Source: Cellulomonas wangsupingiae (GTDB lineage: Bacteria; Actinomycetota; Actinomycetes; Actinomycetales; Cellulomonadaceae). From it: a DNA stretch of 64,000 nucleotides. The notes under the pieces were generated by a model. That model worked only from the letters and a program-made list of their open reading frames with translations. It ran no database searches and was not told where the DNA came from. The stretch covers positions 2,480,001 through 2,544,000 of the forward strand of contig NZ_CP101989.1 in assembly GCF_024508275.1 (NCBI RefSeq), read 5' to 3'. Below are positions 38,780 through 47,989 of this stretch, one piece after another. Both the position numbers and the translations under genes were made by a program. Each line of letters opens with the position of its first letter. Position 1 is the stretch's first letter.

Positions 38780-39505
38780 ATGACATCGGAGGACCGTGAC
38801 GCGCTGATCGCGCAGCTCGCAGCGGCGGTCGACGCGGCGATCCCGCGCGAGCTGCGACGCGCGTGGGAACGGCACGTCGCGCAGGCGCCGGTGCTCGTGG
38901 CACGCCAGGGGATCTACTCGGCCCACGGCCGCCCGTTCGCGTACCAGTTCTCCTACCGGGCCCCGGGTCACCACCCCGAGCTTGCCCGGGGCTGGGACCG
39001 CTTCGACCACGAGCGCGCGACGGATCACGTGCTGCACGCGACCTTCGGGCGCGCGGACCTCGAGGACGTGGCGCACGGTCGGCTGCTGTTCGTGCGGTGC
39101 CCCCGCGCCCACCTGCTCGGGGAGCTGACCCTCCCCGCGCGCCCCGACCGGCTCGTCATCGAGCTCAGCACCACGACGGACGTGGACGCCGCCGCCCTGG
39201 CGGGCCTGCGGCGACTGCGCGAGCAGGGCTTCCGGATCGCCTTGCCGGCCTTCGTCGACACGCCGCAGCAGCGCAGGCTGCTGCCGCACTGCGACTTCGT
39301 CAAGGTCGACGTCCGCGACCTCGACGTGGAAGGGCACCCCGTCGTGCGCGTCGCGCGGTCGTTCGGCGCGATGCTCGTCGCCGAGTACGTCGAGTCGACG
39401 GACGCGCTGCAGCACGCACGGGACCTCGGCTTCACGCTGTTCCAGGGCAACCTGATCGAGCGTGCCGGCGTCCTGGACCGTGCGGGGGCCCGCCTCGTGC
39501 GGTGA
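38780..39505 (+). CDS. Degenerate EAL-like domain protein
   Basis: Protein of 241 aa, MTSEDRDALIAQLAAAV, with AGGG just upstream. After a helical N-terminus (1-35) it aligns with the next gene along an EAL/YuxH-type barrel: RQGIYSAHGRPFAYQFSYR, LVIELSTTTD, FRIALPAF, DFVKVDVRDLD, AEYVES, LFQGNLIER. Key catalytic residues appear lost: the EAL position is not EAL, the DD of the metal site reads PA, and the Asn motif reads VRC. It is probably a non-catalytic c-di-GMP-type or protein-binding relative. Divergent from the secreted-peptide gene. Confidence 0.7.
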   Translation: MTSEDRDALIAQLAAAVDAAIPRELRRAWERHVAQAPVLVARQGIYSAHGRPFAYQFSYRAPGHHPELARGWDRFDHERATDHVLHATFGRADLEDVAHGRLLFVRCPRAHLLGELTLPARPDRLVIELSTTTDVDAAALAGLRRLREQGFRIALPAFVDTPQQRRLLPHCDFVKVDVRDLDVEGHPVVRVARSFGAMLVAEYVESTDALQHARDLGFTLFQGNLIERAGVLDRAGARLVR

Positions 39506-39614
39506 CACCCCCCCCACCGGCGGGTCGGGTCGGGTCGCCCGGCTGCTGCGTCCGTCCGGGTGACGTGCACCGATGGTGACGTCATGAAGTGGGAGCACCG
39601 CCCTCTCCCATGAC

Positions 39615-40235
39615 GTGACCACGAACGAGGCCGGGCCGCCGACCGCACCCGTCGCGCGCCAGCCCATCCGTCGGACCGACGGTGGCGTGCTGGGCCACGA
39701 GTACCTCTACCGCTCCCCCACGGGCGAGGTCGCGGGCGTGGACCGCTGGCCGTCGCACCGCCAGGACTCGGCGTCGGCGTCGGTCCTGCGGATGCTGTAC
39801 GGCACCCGGCCACCCGCCGGCAGCGGGCTCGTGTTCGTCAACGTGACGCGTGCCTTCCTCGTCGGCCGGCTGCCGCTGCCCCCGGCGGACCGCCGCCTGG
39901 TGCTCGAGGTCGTGGAGTCGGTGCCCGCCGACGGCGCCAGCCTCGCAGGGCTCGCCAGGCTGCGGGCGCAGGGCTACCGGATCGCCCTCGACGACTGGAC
40001 CGCCACGCGGGACCAGCGCGCGATGCTGCCGCACGCGGACTTCGTCAAGATCGACTGCCGCGACCTCGACGCCATCGGCGACGCCGGCCTGCGTCGGGCG
40101 CGCGCGGGCGGCGCCCGCCTCGTCGCCGAGCGGGTCGAGGACGAGGACCTGCGCGCACGCTGCGTCGCGCTCCGGTTCGACCTGCTGCAGGGGTACGCGC
40201 TGGGGCGCCCGAGCCTCGTCACCGGCGCGGCCTGA
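39615..40235 (+). CDS. EAL-like domain protein (YuxH-type), better conserved
   Basis: Protein of 206 aa from a GTG (VTTNEAGPPTAPVARQPIRR). Compared with the preceding paralogue it keeps more EAL features: QPI at the N-terminus, HEYLYR in place of EAL, VFVNVTRAFL (Asn), VLEVVES (Glu), IALDDW (Asp-Asp), DFVKID (Lys), AERVED (Glu) and LLQGYALGRP. It still lacks a canonical EAL triplet and the C-terminal HDOD domain of YuxH proteins. It may be an active or binding-only c-di-GMP protein. Tandem with its degenerate copy, 109 bases apart. It ends before convergent holA. Confidence 0.72.
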   Translation: MTTNEAGPPTAPVARQPIRRTDGGVLGHEYLYRSPTGEVAGVDRWPSHRQDSASASVLRMLYGTRPPAGSGLVFVNVTRAFLVGRLPLPPADRRLVLEVVESVPADGASLAGLARLRAQGYRIALDDWTATRDQRAMLPHADFVKIDCRDLDAIGDAGLRRARAGGARLVAERVEDEDLRARCVALRFDLLQGYALGRPSLVTGAA

Positions 40236-40262
40236 GGCATCACCGGCCCGCGCGGCGAGCCC

Positions 40263-41312
40263 TCAGCGGTCGACGGCCGCCGCGACGCGCAGCACGGCAC
40301 GCTCGACCGCGAACCGCGGGTCGCGCCCCTCGCCCTTCACCTCGGCGTCGGCCTGGGCCACGGCCGAGATCGCGACCGCGAGCCCTTCGGGCGTCCACCG
40401 GCGCAGGTCCTGCGTCGCGCGGTCGACCTGCCACGGCGCCATGCCGAGCTCACGGGCGGCGGCGGCCCCCCGCCCGCGGACGGCGCCCACCTTGGCCAGC
40501 GTGCGCAGCCGTGCGGCGACGGCGGCCACGATCGGCACGGGATCGAGCCCCGTCGCGAGCGCGTGGCGCAGCAGCGCGACGGCGCGCCCGGGGTCGCCCG
40601 CGACCGCGGCGTCGGCGACCTGGAACCCCGTCGCCTCGACGCGACCCCCGTGGTAACGCTGCACGGCCTCCTCACCGATGAGGCCGGTCGTGTCGGCGAC
40701 GAGCTGTGCGCAGGCGGCCGCGAGCTCCCGCAGGTCGGACCCGACCGCGTCGACGAGGGCCCGGACCGCCCGCGCGTCGGCACGGCGCCCGGCCCGCTTC
40801 AGCTCCTCGGTCACGAACGCGGACTTGTCCGCGTCCGAACGCACCTGGTCGCAGCCGACCGTGGGTACCTGTGCGCGCTTGGCCGCGTCGAGCAGGCGCT
40901 TGCCGCGCTGGCCGCCGGCGTGCCGCAGCACCACCACGACGTCGGGCACCGGGTCCGCGAGGTAGGCCTCCGCGTCGAGCAGCAGCGCGTCACCGGCACG
41001 CTCGACACCCTCGACGAGCACGACCTTGGCCTCGGCGAACAGCGACGGGCTCGTCAGGACGGTGAGCTCCCCCGTCGCGTACGTCGCCGCGTCGACACGC
41101 GTCACCTCGACGTCCGGGTCGTTCTCGCGCGCGCGCACGACGATCCGGTCGCACGCCCGCTCGGCCAGGAGGTCCTCCGGGCCGCTGACCAGGACCACCG
41201 GAGCCGGCTCGGCCTGCGTCCAGGGCACCCCCGAGGAGGTGCCGGCGGAACGGCCGCGGCCGGACGAGCCGCCGGCGCCGCGGGACGAGCGTGCAGGGGT
41301 TCGGGCGGCCAC
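40263..41312 (-). CDS. holA: DNA polymerase III subunit delta
   Basis: Protein of about 349 aa. The GTG giving VAARTPARSSRG is chosen; a longer frame to 41345 exists. The N-terminal 40 residues are Ser/Gly/Arg-rich, then APVVLVSGPEDLLAERACDRI begins the HolA AAA+ fold; the C-terminal helical collar contains GLDPVPIVAAVAARLRTLAKV. Delta loads the sliding clamp as part of the clamp loader. It is downstream of comEC, the conserved comEA-comEC-holA order. Confidence 0.93.
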   Translation of the reverse strand: MAARTPARSSRGAGGSSGRGRSAGTSSGVPWTQAEPAPVVLVSGPEDLLAERACDRIVVRARENDPDVEVTRVDAATYATGELTVLTSPSLFAEAKVVLVEGVERAGDALLLDAEAYLADPVPDVVVVLRHAGGQRGKRLLDAAKRAQVPTVGCDQVRSDADKSAFVTEELKRAGRRADARAVRALVDAVGSDLRELAAACAQLVADTTGLIGEEAVQRYHGGRVEATGFQVADAAVAGDPGRAVALLRHALATGLDPVPIVAAVAARLRTLAKVGAVRGRGAAAARELGMAPWQVDRATQDLRRWTPEGLAVAISAVAQADAEVKGEGRDPRFAVERAVLRVAAAVDR

Positions 41313-41360
41313 GGCACCAGCCTGCCAGACGCGGCCGACACCCACGGCCTGCCGGCGCGC

Positions 41361-42923
41361 TCACCGGTCCGCCGCCGGCCGCAGCACCAGGACGGCCGCG
41401 GCGACGACCACCAGCACGGCCGCGACGGCGCCGCCGGGACCGGGCCACCAGGCCAGGCCGGCGCCGGGCAGGGCGGCCGCGCACCGTGCGACGGCGGCGA
41501 GCCACCAGCAGGCCGCACCCGCCACCGCGGCGAGCACCTCGGCACCCGCCGGCCAGAGGTCCGCCAGCAGGGCGGCGAGCAGACCCAGCACGGTGGCGGG
41601 TGCGATCACGGGCGCCACCACCAGGTTCGCCAGGACGGACCAGGGGCCGAGCGTCGGCCACAGCGCCAGGGTGACCGGCAGGCAGCCCAGCTGGGCGGCG
41701 ACGGGGGCGGCGAGCAGCGTCGCACCGGCCCGCCCGCAGCGCGGCGACCACCGGGTGACCAGCGGGCCCCCGAGGACGACCAGGCCGGCGGTCGCCGCCA
41801 CCGACAGCGCGAAGCCGACGTCGACGGCCAGCCACGGGTCCGCCGCGAGGAGGCCGACGACGGCCGCCGCGAGTGCGGCGGGTCCGGCCGCCCGGCGGCC
41901 CGCGAGGAGGCCGAGCAGCCCGATCCCCCCCATGACGGCCGCCCGTACGACGCTCGACGCCGGCCCGACCACGAGCAGCAGCCCGGCGCCGGACGCGGCG
42001 ACCGCGGCGACCCGCAGGAGGCGCGGCGCGCGCACCGCGGACGCAACCGCGAGCGCCAGCGCCCCGAGGATCGCGAAGTGGGCGCCGGAGACCGCCATGA
42101 CGTGCGCCAGCCCGGCGGACCGCATGGCGGTCACGAGGTCCCCCGGCACCCCCGAGGTGTCCCCCACGCTCACCGCGGGCAGCAGCCCGCGCACGTCGGG
42201 CGGCAGGGACGCGGACACCGCCCGGGCGCCGTCGCGCACGCCCGCCGCCCAGGCCTGCGTCGCGGGCGGCGGCGCGGTGACGACGGGCGGCTGCCGTGCC
42301 CGCAGGCGCACCGTCGGCCCGGCGCCCCCGGCGACGGGCGCGACCGTGCCGCGCACGTGCACCGCGGCGCCGAGCGGCGCCCCGCCCGGGGCGACGACGT
42401 CGACCCGCGCGCGCACCCGGTGCCATCGCCCGCCGACGGCCACCGCCGAGGCGGCCACGGTGAACCGCACGGACCCGTCCGTCCCCACCGCCGGGCGCGG
42501 GGCGTCCGCCACCCGACCGAGCACCTGGACACCGCGCCCGTCGTCCACCGCGGCCAGGAGCGGGGCCGGTGCGCGCAGCGCGTGCGCGCCACCGCCGGCG
42601 ACGACCACGACGGCCGCCGTCGCCGCGCACAGCGCGACCGCCGGCGCCGCCCGGAGCAGCGCGGCCCGTGCACGTCCCGGGACGCGGTGCGCGGCCGTCC
42701 GCGGCCCCCGGCCCGGGCGGGACGGACGCCCGGCGACGTGGCGGACGGCGAGCGCCAGCACCAGGACGGCCGCGGCGGACAACCCTGCCAGCGATGCCGG
42801 CGCGAGCGCAGCGGCTGCCGCAGGCGCGTGGACGACGGCGAGCGCCGCACCCCACGCGGCGACGGCCGGCGGCACGAGCCGCAGGTCGGCCCTGACCGCG
42901 GCTGCCGCCGGCCCGGCGCTCAC
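41361..42923 (-). CDS. comEC: ComEC/Rec2-type membrane DNA-uptake protein, without metallo-beta-lactamase domain
   Basis: Protein of 520 aa, GTG start overlapping the comEA stop (GTGA). Three N-terminal helices, an extracellular DUF4131-like OB region (about 130-210), and a multi-helix competence core containing LAHVMAVSGAHFAILGALAL (HxxxxSGxH signature). The C-terminal MBL nuclease domain found in longer ComECs is absent. In actinobacteria, competence is rarely shown, so the role may be DNA import or something else. Confidence 0.92.
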   Translation of the reverse strand: MSAGPAAAAVRADLRLVPPAVAAWGAALAVVHAPAAAAALAPASLAGLSAAAVLVLALAVRHVAGRPSRPGRGPRTAAHRVPGRARAALLRAAPAVALCAATAAVVVVAGGGAHALRAPAPLLAAVDDGRGVQVLGRVADAPRPAVGTDGSVRFTVAASAVAVGGRWHRVRARVDVVAPGGAPLGAAVHVRGTVAPVAGGAGPTVRLRARQPPVVTAPPPATQAWAAGVRDGARAVSASLPPDVRGLLPAVSVGDTSGVPGDLVTAMRSAGLAHVMAVSGAHFAILGALALAVASAVRAPRLLRVAAVAASGAGLLLVVGPASSVVRAAVMGGIGLLGLLAGRRAAGPAALAAAVVGLLAADPWLAVDVGFALSVAATAGLVVLGGPLVTRWSPRCGRAGATLLAAPVAAQLGCLPVTLALWPTLGPWSVLANLVVAPVIAPATVLGLLAALLADLWPAGAEVLAAVAGAACWWLAAVARCAAALPGAGLAWWPGPGGAVAAVLVVVAAAVLVLRPAADR

Positions 42924-43939
42924 ACGCGGACCCGGGTCCGCAGGTCCGCCAGCAGCGCCGGCCCGATCCCCGGGACGTCGTCCAGCTCGTCGACCGACGT
43001 GAACGGGTGCGCGGTCCGGTGCTCCACGATGCGCTCGGCCAGCACCGGCCCCACCCCCGGCAGCTCCTCGAGGGTCGCGGCGTCGGCGGTCGCGAGATCG
43101 ACGAGCCCGTCGTGCGCGGGCTGCACGGGCGCAGCGGCCACCTCCCCGACGACGGGCACGACGAGCTGCTCGCCGTCGGCGAGCACCCGCGCCAGGTTGA
43201 CCCCGGCGAGGTCCGCGGCGGGCAGGCTCCCGCCGGACGCCGCGACGGCGTCGCTCACGCGAGCCCCGAGGGCGAGCTCGACGACGCCGGGCCGTGCCAC
43301 CGCGCCGACGACGTGGACGACGACGCGCTCCTGCGACCCGACGGGCACCGCGGGCGGCGCGGTCCCGGCGGCCGGTGACGTCCCGCCCGCCTCCCCCGGC
43401 ACCGCGGGCGTCGGGATGATCACCGGCTCACCCCGTGGTGCCAGCCCTGCGCGCAGCGCGAGGCCGCCCGCGACGAGTGCGAGGACGACGACCGCCGCCC
43501 CGACCGTCCGCCAGTCCGGCACCCACCGCACCGCCGCCCGCGGCGCCTCGCCCAGCGGGACCGTGGTCGCGTCCGCTGCGGCCGCGCTCAGGGCCTGCGA
43601 CACCGTGGGACGCCACGGGAGGTCCGCGCCCTCCTGCCTGACGTCCCCGTGCTCGACCTCCCTGTGCCCGATGGCCACGCGCCCGGTGACCTCGTCCCCG
43701 GGGCCCGGCGGCGGGACGCGCGCCTGGGGCGTCCAGCCGGACGGCGCCCGCCGGAGGGCGGGACCGCCGTCCGTCCCCACGCCCGGGGCGCTGCGCGGCA
43801 CGGGACCGCCGTCACGCGGCACGTGGTCGCGGGTCCCGCGCGGCGCGGGCCCCACCTCGGCGCCGTGCCGCGGCGCGGCGAGGGCCGCGAGCCGACGTGC
43901 GACGTCGGACGGGGCGCGAGGGCGATCGAGGTGCGGCAC
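42920..43939 (-). CDS. comEA: ComEA-like helix-hairpin-helix DNA-binding membrane protein
   Basis: Protein of 339 aa from a GTG; 140 residues of disordered cytosolic N-terminus, one membrane helix (WRTVGAAVVVLALVAGGLAL), an SLBB domain (VVVHVVGAVARPGVVEL) and two HhH motifs at the C-terminus (LEELPGVGPVLAERIVEHR, LDDVPGIGPALLADLR). ComEA captures extracellular dsDNA. The N-terminus is longer than usual, so an internal start is possible. Coupled to comEC. Confidence 0.9.
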   Translation of the reverse strand: MPHLDRPRAPSDVARRLAALAAPRHGAEVGPAPRGTRDHVPRDGGPVPRSAPGVGTDGGPALRRAPSGWTPQARVPPPGPGDEVTGRVAIGHREVEHGDVRQEGADLPWRPTVSQALSAAAADATTVPLGEAPRAAVRWVPDWRTVGAAVVVLALVAGGLALRAGLAPRGEPVIIPTPAVPGEAGGTSPAAGTAPPAVPVGSQERVVVHVVGAVARPGVVELALGARVSDAVAASGGSLPAADLAGVNLARVLADGEQLVVPVVGEVAAAPVQPAHDGLVDLATADAATLEELPGVGPVLAERIVEHRTAHPFTSVDELDDVPGIGPALLADLRTRVRV

Positions 43940-44050
43940 CGCAACGACGCTAGGGCGGCGGCCCGGCGCAGGACCGGCCGCTCCGCCGGTCGGTGGACGG
44001 TGCGGGCCGACGAAGGGCTTGTGGTCGCCTCGACGATGCCCGCGCCCGGG

Positions 44051-44998
44051 TCAGGCGTCGGTGACGACCACCGCGAGCAGCCCCGGGCCGACGTGCGCGG
44101 TGAGCACCGCGCCCGCGTCGGCGACGAGCACCTCGACCGCCGTCGTGCCCGCGGCGCCGGTGAGCCGCTCGGCGAGCTCGTCCGCCGTGCCGGACGGTCC
44201 CACGTGGTGCACCCCGATGCGCGCGGGTCCGCGCGCCACGAGGTCCGCGAGCGCGACCTGCTCCAGCCGCTCCCGGGCACCGCGACGCGTGCGGACCTTC
44301 TCGCCGACCACGAGGCGCCCGTCCTGCACCGACAGGATCGGCCGCAGGCCGAGCACCGTGCCGAGCGCGGCGGCGGCGGTGCCGAGCCGGCCACCCCGGC
44401 GCAGGTGCTCGAGGGAGTCCACCAGGAACCACACGCGGCTGCTCTCGGCCGCCGCGGACGCGACCTGGGCGACCTGGTCGGCGTCGGGCCACACGGGCTC
44501 CGGCCCGCCGCGGTGCACCGCACGGCTGACCCACCGCCGCACGGCCCGACCGCGGCCGTCCCCCGCCGGGTCCGTGTCCTGCTCGACCTCGTCCTCCGGC
44601 GTGCCGGCGTGGCGGGCCGCGGCCAGGGCCGCGAAGCCCAGGCCGAGGGCGGCGGTGCGGGTGTCCACCACCCGCACCGGCACAGGGCTGACGGTCGCCG
44701 CGGTCCGCGCGGACCGCACCGTCCCCGACATCTCGCCGGACAGGTGCACGGACACGATCTCGTGCGCCCCGGCGGCGGCGGCGCGCTCGTACGCGGCGGC
44801 GAACGCCGAGGGCGGCGGCTGCGAGGTGGTCACCTTGGCGCCCCGCTCCAGGGCGTGCAGCAGCTGGTCCGGCGTCACGTCGACGCCCTCGCTGTAGCGC
44901 ACGCCGTCGATGCTCACGTCGAGGGGCACGACCTGCAGGCCGACGGCCCCGGCGAGCCCCGGCGGCAGGGCGGCGGTGGAGTCGGTGACCACCGCCAC
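44051..44998 (-). CDS. DegV family fatty-acid-binding protein
   Basis: Protein of 315 aa; the GTG at 44998 gives VAVVTDSTAALPPGLAG, the family N-terminus (VTDSTADLP). SGEMSGTVRSARTAA and FLVDSLEHLRRGGRLG are the two other hallmark motifs. DegV proteins bind fatty acids for the FakA/B kinase system. Only 26 bases separate the start from the leuS stop, so it is likely co-transcribed. A slightly earlier start in frame cannot be excluded. Confidence 0.92.
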   Translation of the reverse strand: MAVVTDSTAALPPGLAGAVGLQVVPLDVSIDGVRYSEGVDVTPDQLLHALERGAKVTTSQPPPSAFAAAYERAAAAGAHEIVSVHLSGEMSGTVRSARTAATVSPVPVRVVDTRTAALGLGFAALAAARHAGTPEDEVEQDTDPAGDGRGRAVRRWVSRAVHRGGPEPVWPDADQVAQVASAAAESSRVWFLVDSLEHLRRGGRLGTAAAALGTVLGLRPILSVQDGRLVVGEKVRTRRGARERLEQVALADLVARGPARIGVHHVGPSGTADELAERLTGAAGTTAVEVLVADAGAVLTAHVGPGLLAVVVTDA

Positions 44999-45024
44999 CC
45001 GCGGGCGCGGCGCGGCCGCCGGGC

Positions 45025-47940
45025 TCAGGCGGGCACCACGTTCACGAGCTTGGGTGCCCGCACGACGACGGTGCGCACGTCACGCCCGGCCAGCGCACGC
45101 TGCACCCCGGCGTCGGCGAGCGCCAGCTCCCGCAGCTCGTCGTCACCGACGGACGGCGCCACCTCGGCGCGTCCGCGCACCTTGCCCTGCACCTGGAACA
45201 CGCACGTCACCGTGTCGTCGACGAGGTACTGCGGGTCCGCCTGCGGGAACGTGGCGTGCACCACGGACTCGTCGTGCCCCAGACGGGACCACAGCTCCTC
45301 GGTGATGTGCGGCGCGATCGGCGCGGTCATCACCACGAGCGCCTCGACCACGGACCGCGGGCTGCGCTCGAGGGTCGTGAGGTGGTTGTTGAGCACGATG
45401 AGCTTGGCGACGGCGGTGTTGATCCGCATGCCCTCCATGTCGTCGCGGACGCCCGCGACGGTCCGGTGCAGCACGCGCAGCGTCTCGACGGACGGCTCGT
45501 CGTCCGAGACGACCAGCTCGCCGGTCTCCTCGTCCACGACGTTGCGCCACAGCCGCTGCAGGAACCGCTGGGCGCCGACGACGGCACGGGTCTCCCACGG
45601 GCGCGACAGGTCCAGCGGGCCCATCGACATCTCGTAGACGCGCAGGGTGTCCGCGCCGTACGCCTCGTACATCTCGTCCGGCGACACCGCGTTCTTCAGC
45701 GACTTGCCGATCTTGCCGTACTCGCGGTTGACGGGCCGCCCCTCCCACGTGAAGCCGGTCGGGGACGCCTCGTCCTCGACGACCTCGGCCGCGGGCACGT
45801 ACACGCCGCGCTCGTCGGTGTAGGCGTACGCCTGGATGTACCCCTGGTTGAAGAGCTTGTGGAACGGCTCGGAGCTGCGCACGTGCCCCAGGTCGTGCAG
45901 GACCTTGTGCCAGAACCGCGCGTACAGCAGGTGCAGCACGGCGTGCTCGACACCCCCGACGTACAGGTCCACGCCCCCGGTCGACCCGGCCGGCTGCGCG
46001 CCGTGACCGGGGCCCATCCAGTACTCCTCGAGCGCCGGGTCGACGAGGACGTCGTCGGAGCGCGGGTCCAGGTAGCGCAGGTAGTACCAGCACGAGCCCG
46101 CCCAGTTGGGCATGGTGTTGGCGTCGCGTCGGTAGCGCTTGGGCCCGTCGCCCAGGTCCAGCTCGACGTAGAGCCAGTCGGTGTTGCGGCCCAGCGGCGG
46201 CTCCGGCTCGGAGTCCGCGTCGTCCGGCTCGTAGGTGCGCGGGGAGAAGTCGGGGACCTCGGGCAGCTCGACGGGCAGCGCCGAGTCCGGCAGGGCGATG
46301 GGCGTGTCGTGCTCGTCGTAGACGATCGGGAACGGCTCGCCCCAGTAGCGCTGCCGGCTGAACAGCCAGTCGCGCAGGCGGTACGTGACGGTGCCCTCGC
46401 CCAGGCCCTTGGCGGCCAGCCACTCGACGATGCGCTCCTTGGCCTCGCCGACCTCCAGGCCGTCGAGGCTGATCTCGTCGTTGGACGAGTTGATGACGGC
46501 GCCGTCGCCCGTCCGCGCCCCGGGGGGCGTGCCCTCGGGGGCGTCGACGGTGTAGACGACGGGCAGCTCGAAGGCCTCGGCGAACTGGAAGTCGCGCTCG
46601 TCGCCGCCGGGGACGGCCATGATCGCGCCCGTGCCGTAGCCCATGAGCACGTAGTCGGCGGTGAACACCGGCAGCAGCTCGCCGTTGACGGGGTTCGCGG
46701 CCAGGTGACCGGTGAACACGCCCGTCTTGCGTCCGGCGTCCTGCTGCCGCTCGACGGCCGTCTTGGCGGCGGCCTGCCGGCGGTAGTCGGCGACGGCCTC
46801 GGCGGGCGAGGCGTGCCCGCCCGTCCAGGCGCTCGACGTGCCGTCGGGCCACGCCTGCGGCACCTCGTCCAGCAGGGGGTGCTCGGGCGACACGACGAGG
46901 AACGTGGCACCGAACAGCGTGTCGGGCCGTGTCGTGAAGACCTCCACCTCGTCACCGCCCTGGACCGCGAACCGGACGCGGGCACCGGTCGAGCGGCCGA
47001 TCCAGTGCCGCTGCATCGCCTTGACCTTCTCGGGCCAGTCGATGAGCTCCAGGTCGTCCGTCAGGCGGTCCGCGTACGCGGTGATCCGCATGTTCCACTG
47101 GCGCAGGTTGCGCTGGAAGACCGGCATGTTGCCGCGCTCGGAGCGCCCGTCGGACGTGACCTCCTCGTTGGCCAGGACCGTGCCCAGCCCGGGTGCCCAG
47201 TTGACGGGCGTCTGCGACAGGTACGCCAGGCGGCGCGAGTCGACGACGCGACGCCGCGTGGCCTCGTCGAGGTCGGCCCACGTCGCCCCGGCGGGCACGC
47301 CCTCGACGTCCGTGGGCAGCGGGCGCGTGCCGGCGGCGTACTCCTCGACCAGCTCGGACACGGGGCGCGCGCGGCCCGTGCCGCCGTCGGGACGCACCGC
47401 GTCCTCGTCGTACCAGGCCTCGAAGATCTGCAGGAAGATCCACTGCGTCCACCGCACGTAGTCCGCGTCGATGGTCGAGAACGACCTCCGGGGGTCGTGC
47501 GCGAGGCCCAGGCGACGCAGCTGGCGCTGCATGATCGCGATGTTCGCCTCGGTGGTGACGCGCGGGTGCTGGCCCGTCTGGACCGCGAACTGCTCCGCGG
47601 GCAGGCCGAACGCGTCGAACGCCAGCGCGTGCAGCACGTTGTCCCCGCACATGCGCCGGAACCGCCCGACGACGTCGGTGGCGATGTAGCCCAGCGGGTG
47701 CCCGACGTGCAGGCCGGCGCCCGACGGGTACGGGAACATGTCCATGACGAAGAAGGGGCGCGCCGCCGGGTCGGCGTGGCGACCCTGGCCGTCGGTGAGC
47801 GGGCCGACCGGGTTGGGTGTGAAGAACGTGCCGCGCTTCTCCCACTCGTCCTGCCAGCGCAGCTCGATCTGCTGCGCGAGGGCGGCGGTGTAGCGGAACG
47901 GGACGTCGTCGGGGGTCGGGTTCGGGGACTGGTCGCTCAC
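45025..47940 (-). CDS. leuS: Leucyl-tRNA synthetase
   Basis: Protein of 971 aa, GTG start ([17 protein letters not shown]). The HIGH-type motif is [10 protein letters not shown]; the KMSKS loop reads KIGKSLKNA. The CP1 editing domain (about 250-440) with [12 protein letters not shown] is present, as is the C-terminal anticodon-binding region. Class Ia synthetase charging tRNA-Leu, of normal length for actinobacteria. First gene of the leuS-degV-comEA-comEC-holA run. Confidence 0.98.
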   Translation of the reverse strand: MSDQSPNPTPDDVPFRYTAALAQQIELRWQDEWEKRGTFFTPNPVGPLTDGQGRHADPAARPFFVMDMFPYPSGAGLHVGHPLGYIATDVVGRFRRMCGDNVLHALAFDAFGLPAEQFAVQTGQHPRVTTEANIAIMQRQLRRLGLAHDPRRSFSTIDADYVRWTQWIFLQIFEAWYDEDAVRPDGGTGRARPVSELVEEYAAGTRPLPTDVEGVPAGATWADLDEATRRRVVDSRRLAYLSQTPVNWAPGLGTVLANEEVTSDGRSERGNMPVFQRNLRQWNMRITAYADRLTDDLELIDWPEKVKAMQRHWIGRSTGARVRFAVQGGDEVEVFTTRPDTLFGATFLVVSPEHPLLDEVPQAWPDGTSSAWTGGHASPAEAVADYRRQAAAKTAVERQQDAGRKTGVFTGHLAANPVNGELLPVFTADYVLMGYGTGAIMAVPGGDERDFQFAEAFELPVVYTVDAPEGTPPGARTGDGAVINSSNDEISLDGLEVGEAKERIVEWLAAKGLGEGTVTYRLRDWLFSRQRYWGEPFPIVYDEHDTPIALPDSALPVELPEVPDFSPRTYEPDDADSEPEPPLGRNTDWLYVELDLGDGPKRYRRDANTMPNWAGSCWYYLRYLDPRSDDVLVDPALEEYWMGPGHGAQPAGSTGGVDLYVGGVEHAVLHLLYARFWHKVLHDLGHVRSSEPFHKLFNQGYIQAYAYTDERGVYVPAAEVVEDEASPTGFTWEGRPVNREYGKIGKSLKNAVSPDEMYEAYGADTLRVYEMSMGPLDLSRPWETRAVVGAQRFLQRLWRNVVDEETGELVVSDDEPSVETLRVLHRTVAGVRDDMEGMRINTAVAKLIVLNNHLTTLERSPRSVVEALVVMTAPIAPHITEELWSRLGHDESVVHATFPQADPQYLVDDTVTCVFQVQGKVRGRAEVAPSVGDDELRELALADAGVQRALAGRDVRTVVVRAPKLVNVVPA

Positions 47941-47989
47941 CGGTGAATCGTACCGACGCCTGCCCGGCCCGCCGTACCCGGCGCCGCGG

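Noticed and set aside
39580..39625. Imperfect hairpin before the second EAL-like gene as a riboswitch
   Set aside because: The arms (GTCATG..TGGGAG / CTCCCATGAC) are interrupted and there is no conserved c-di-GMP riboswitch core; too weak to list.
40563..44897. A plus-strand frame of more than 1,400 codons opposite holA, comEC, comEA and degV
   Set aside because: Composition is typical of the complementary frame of GC-rich genes; four conserved genes lie on the other strand.
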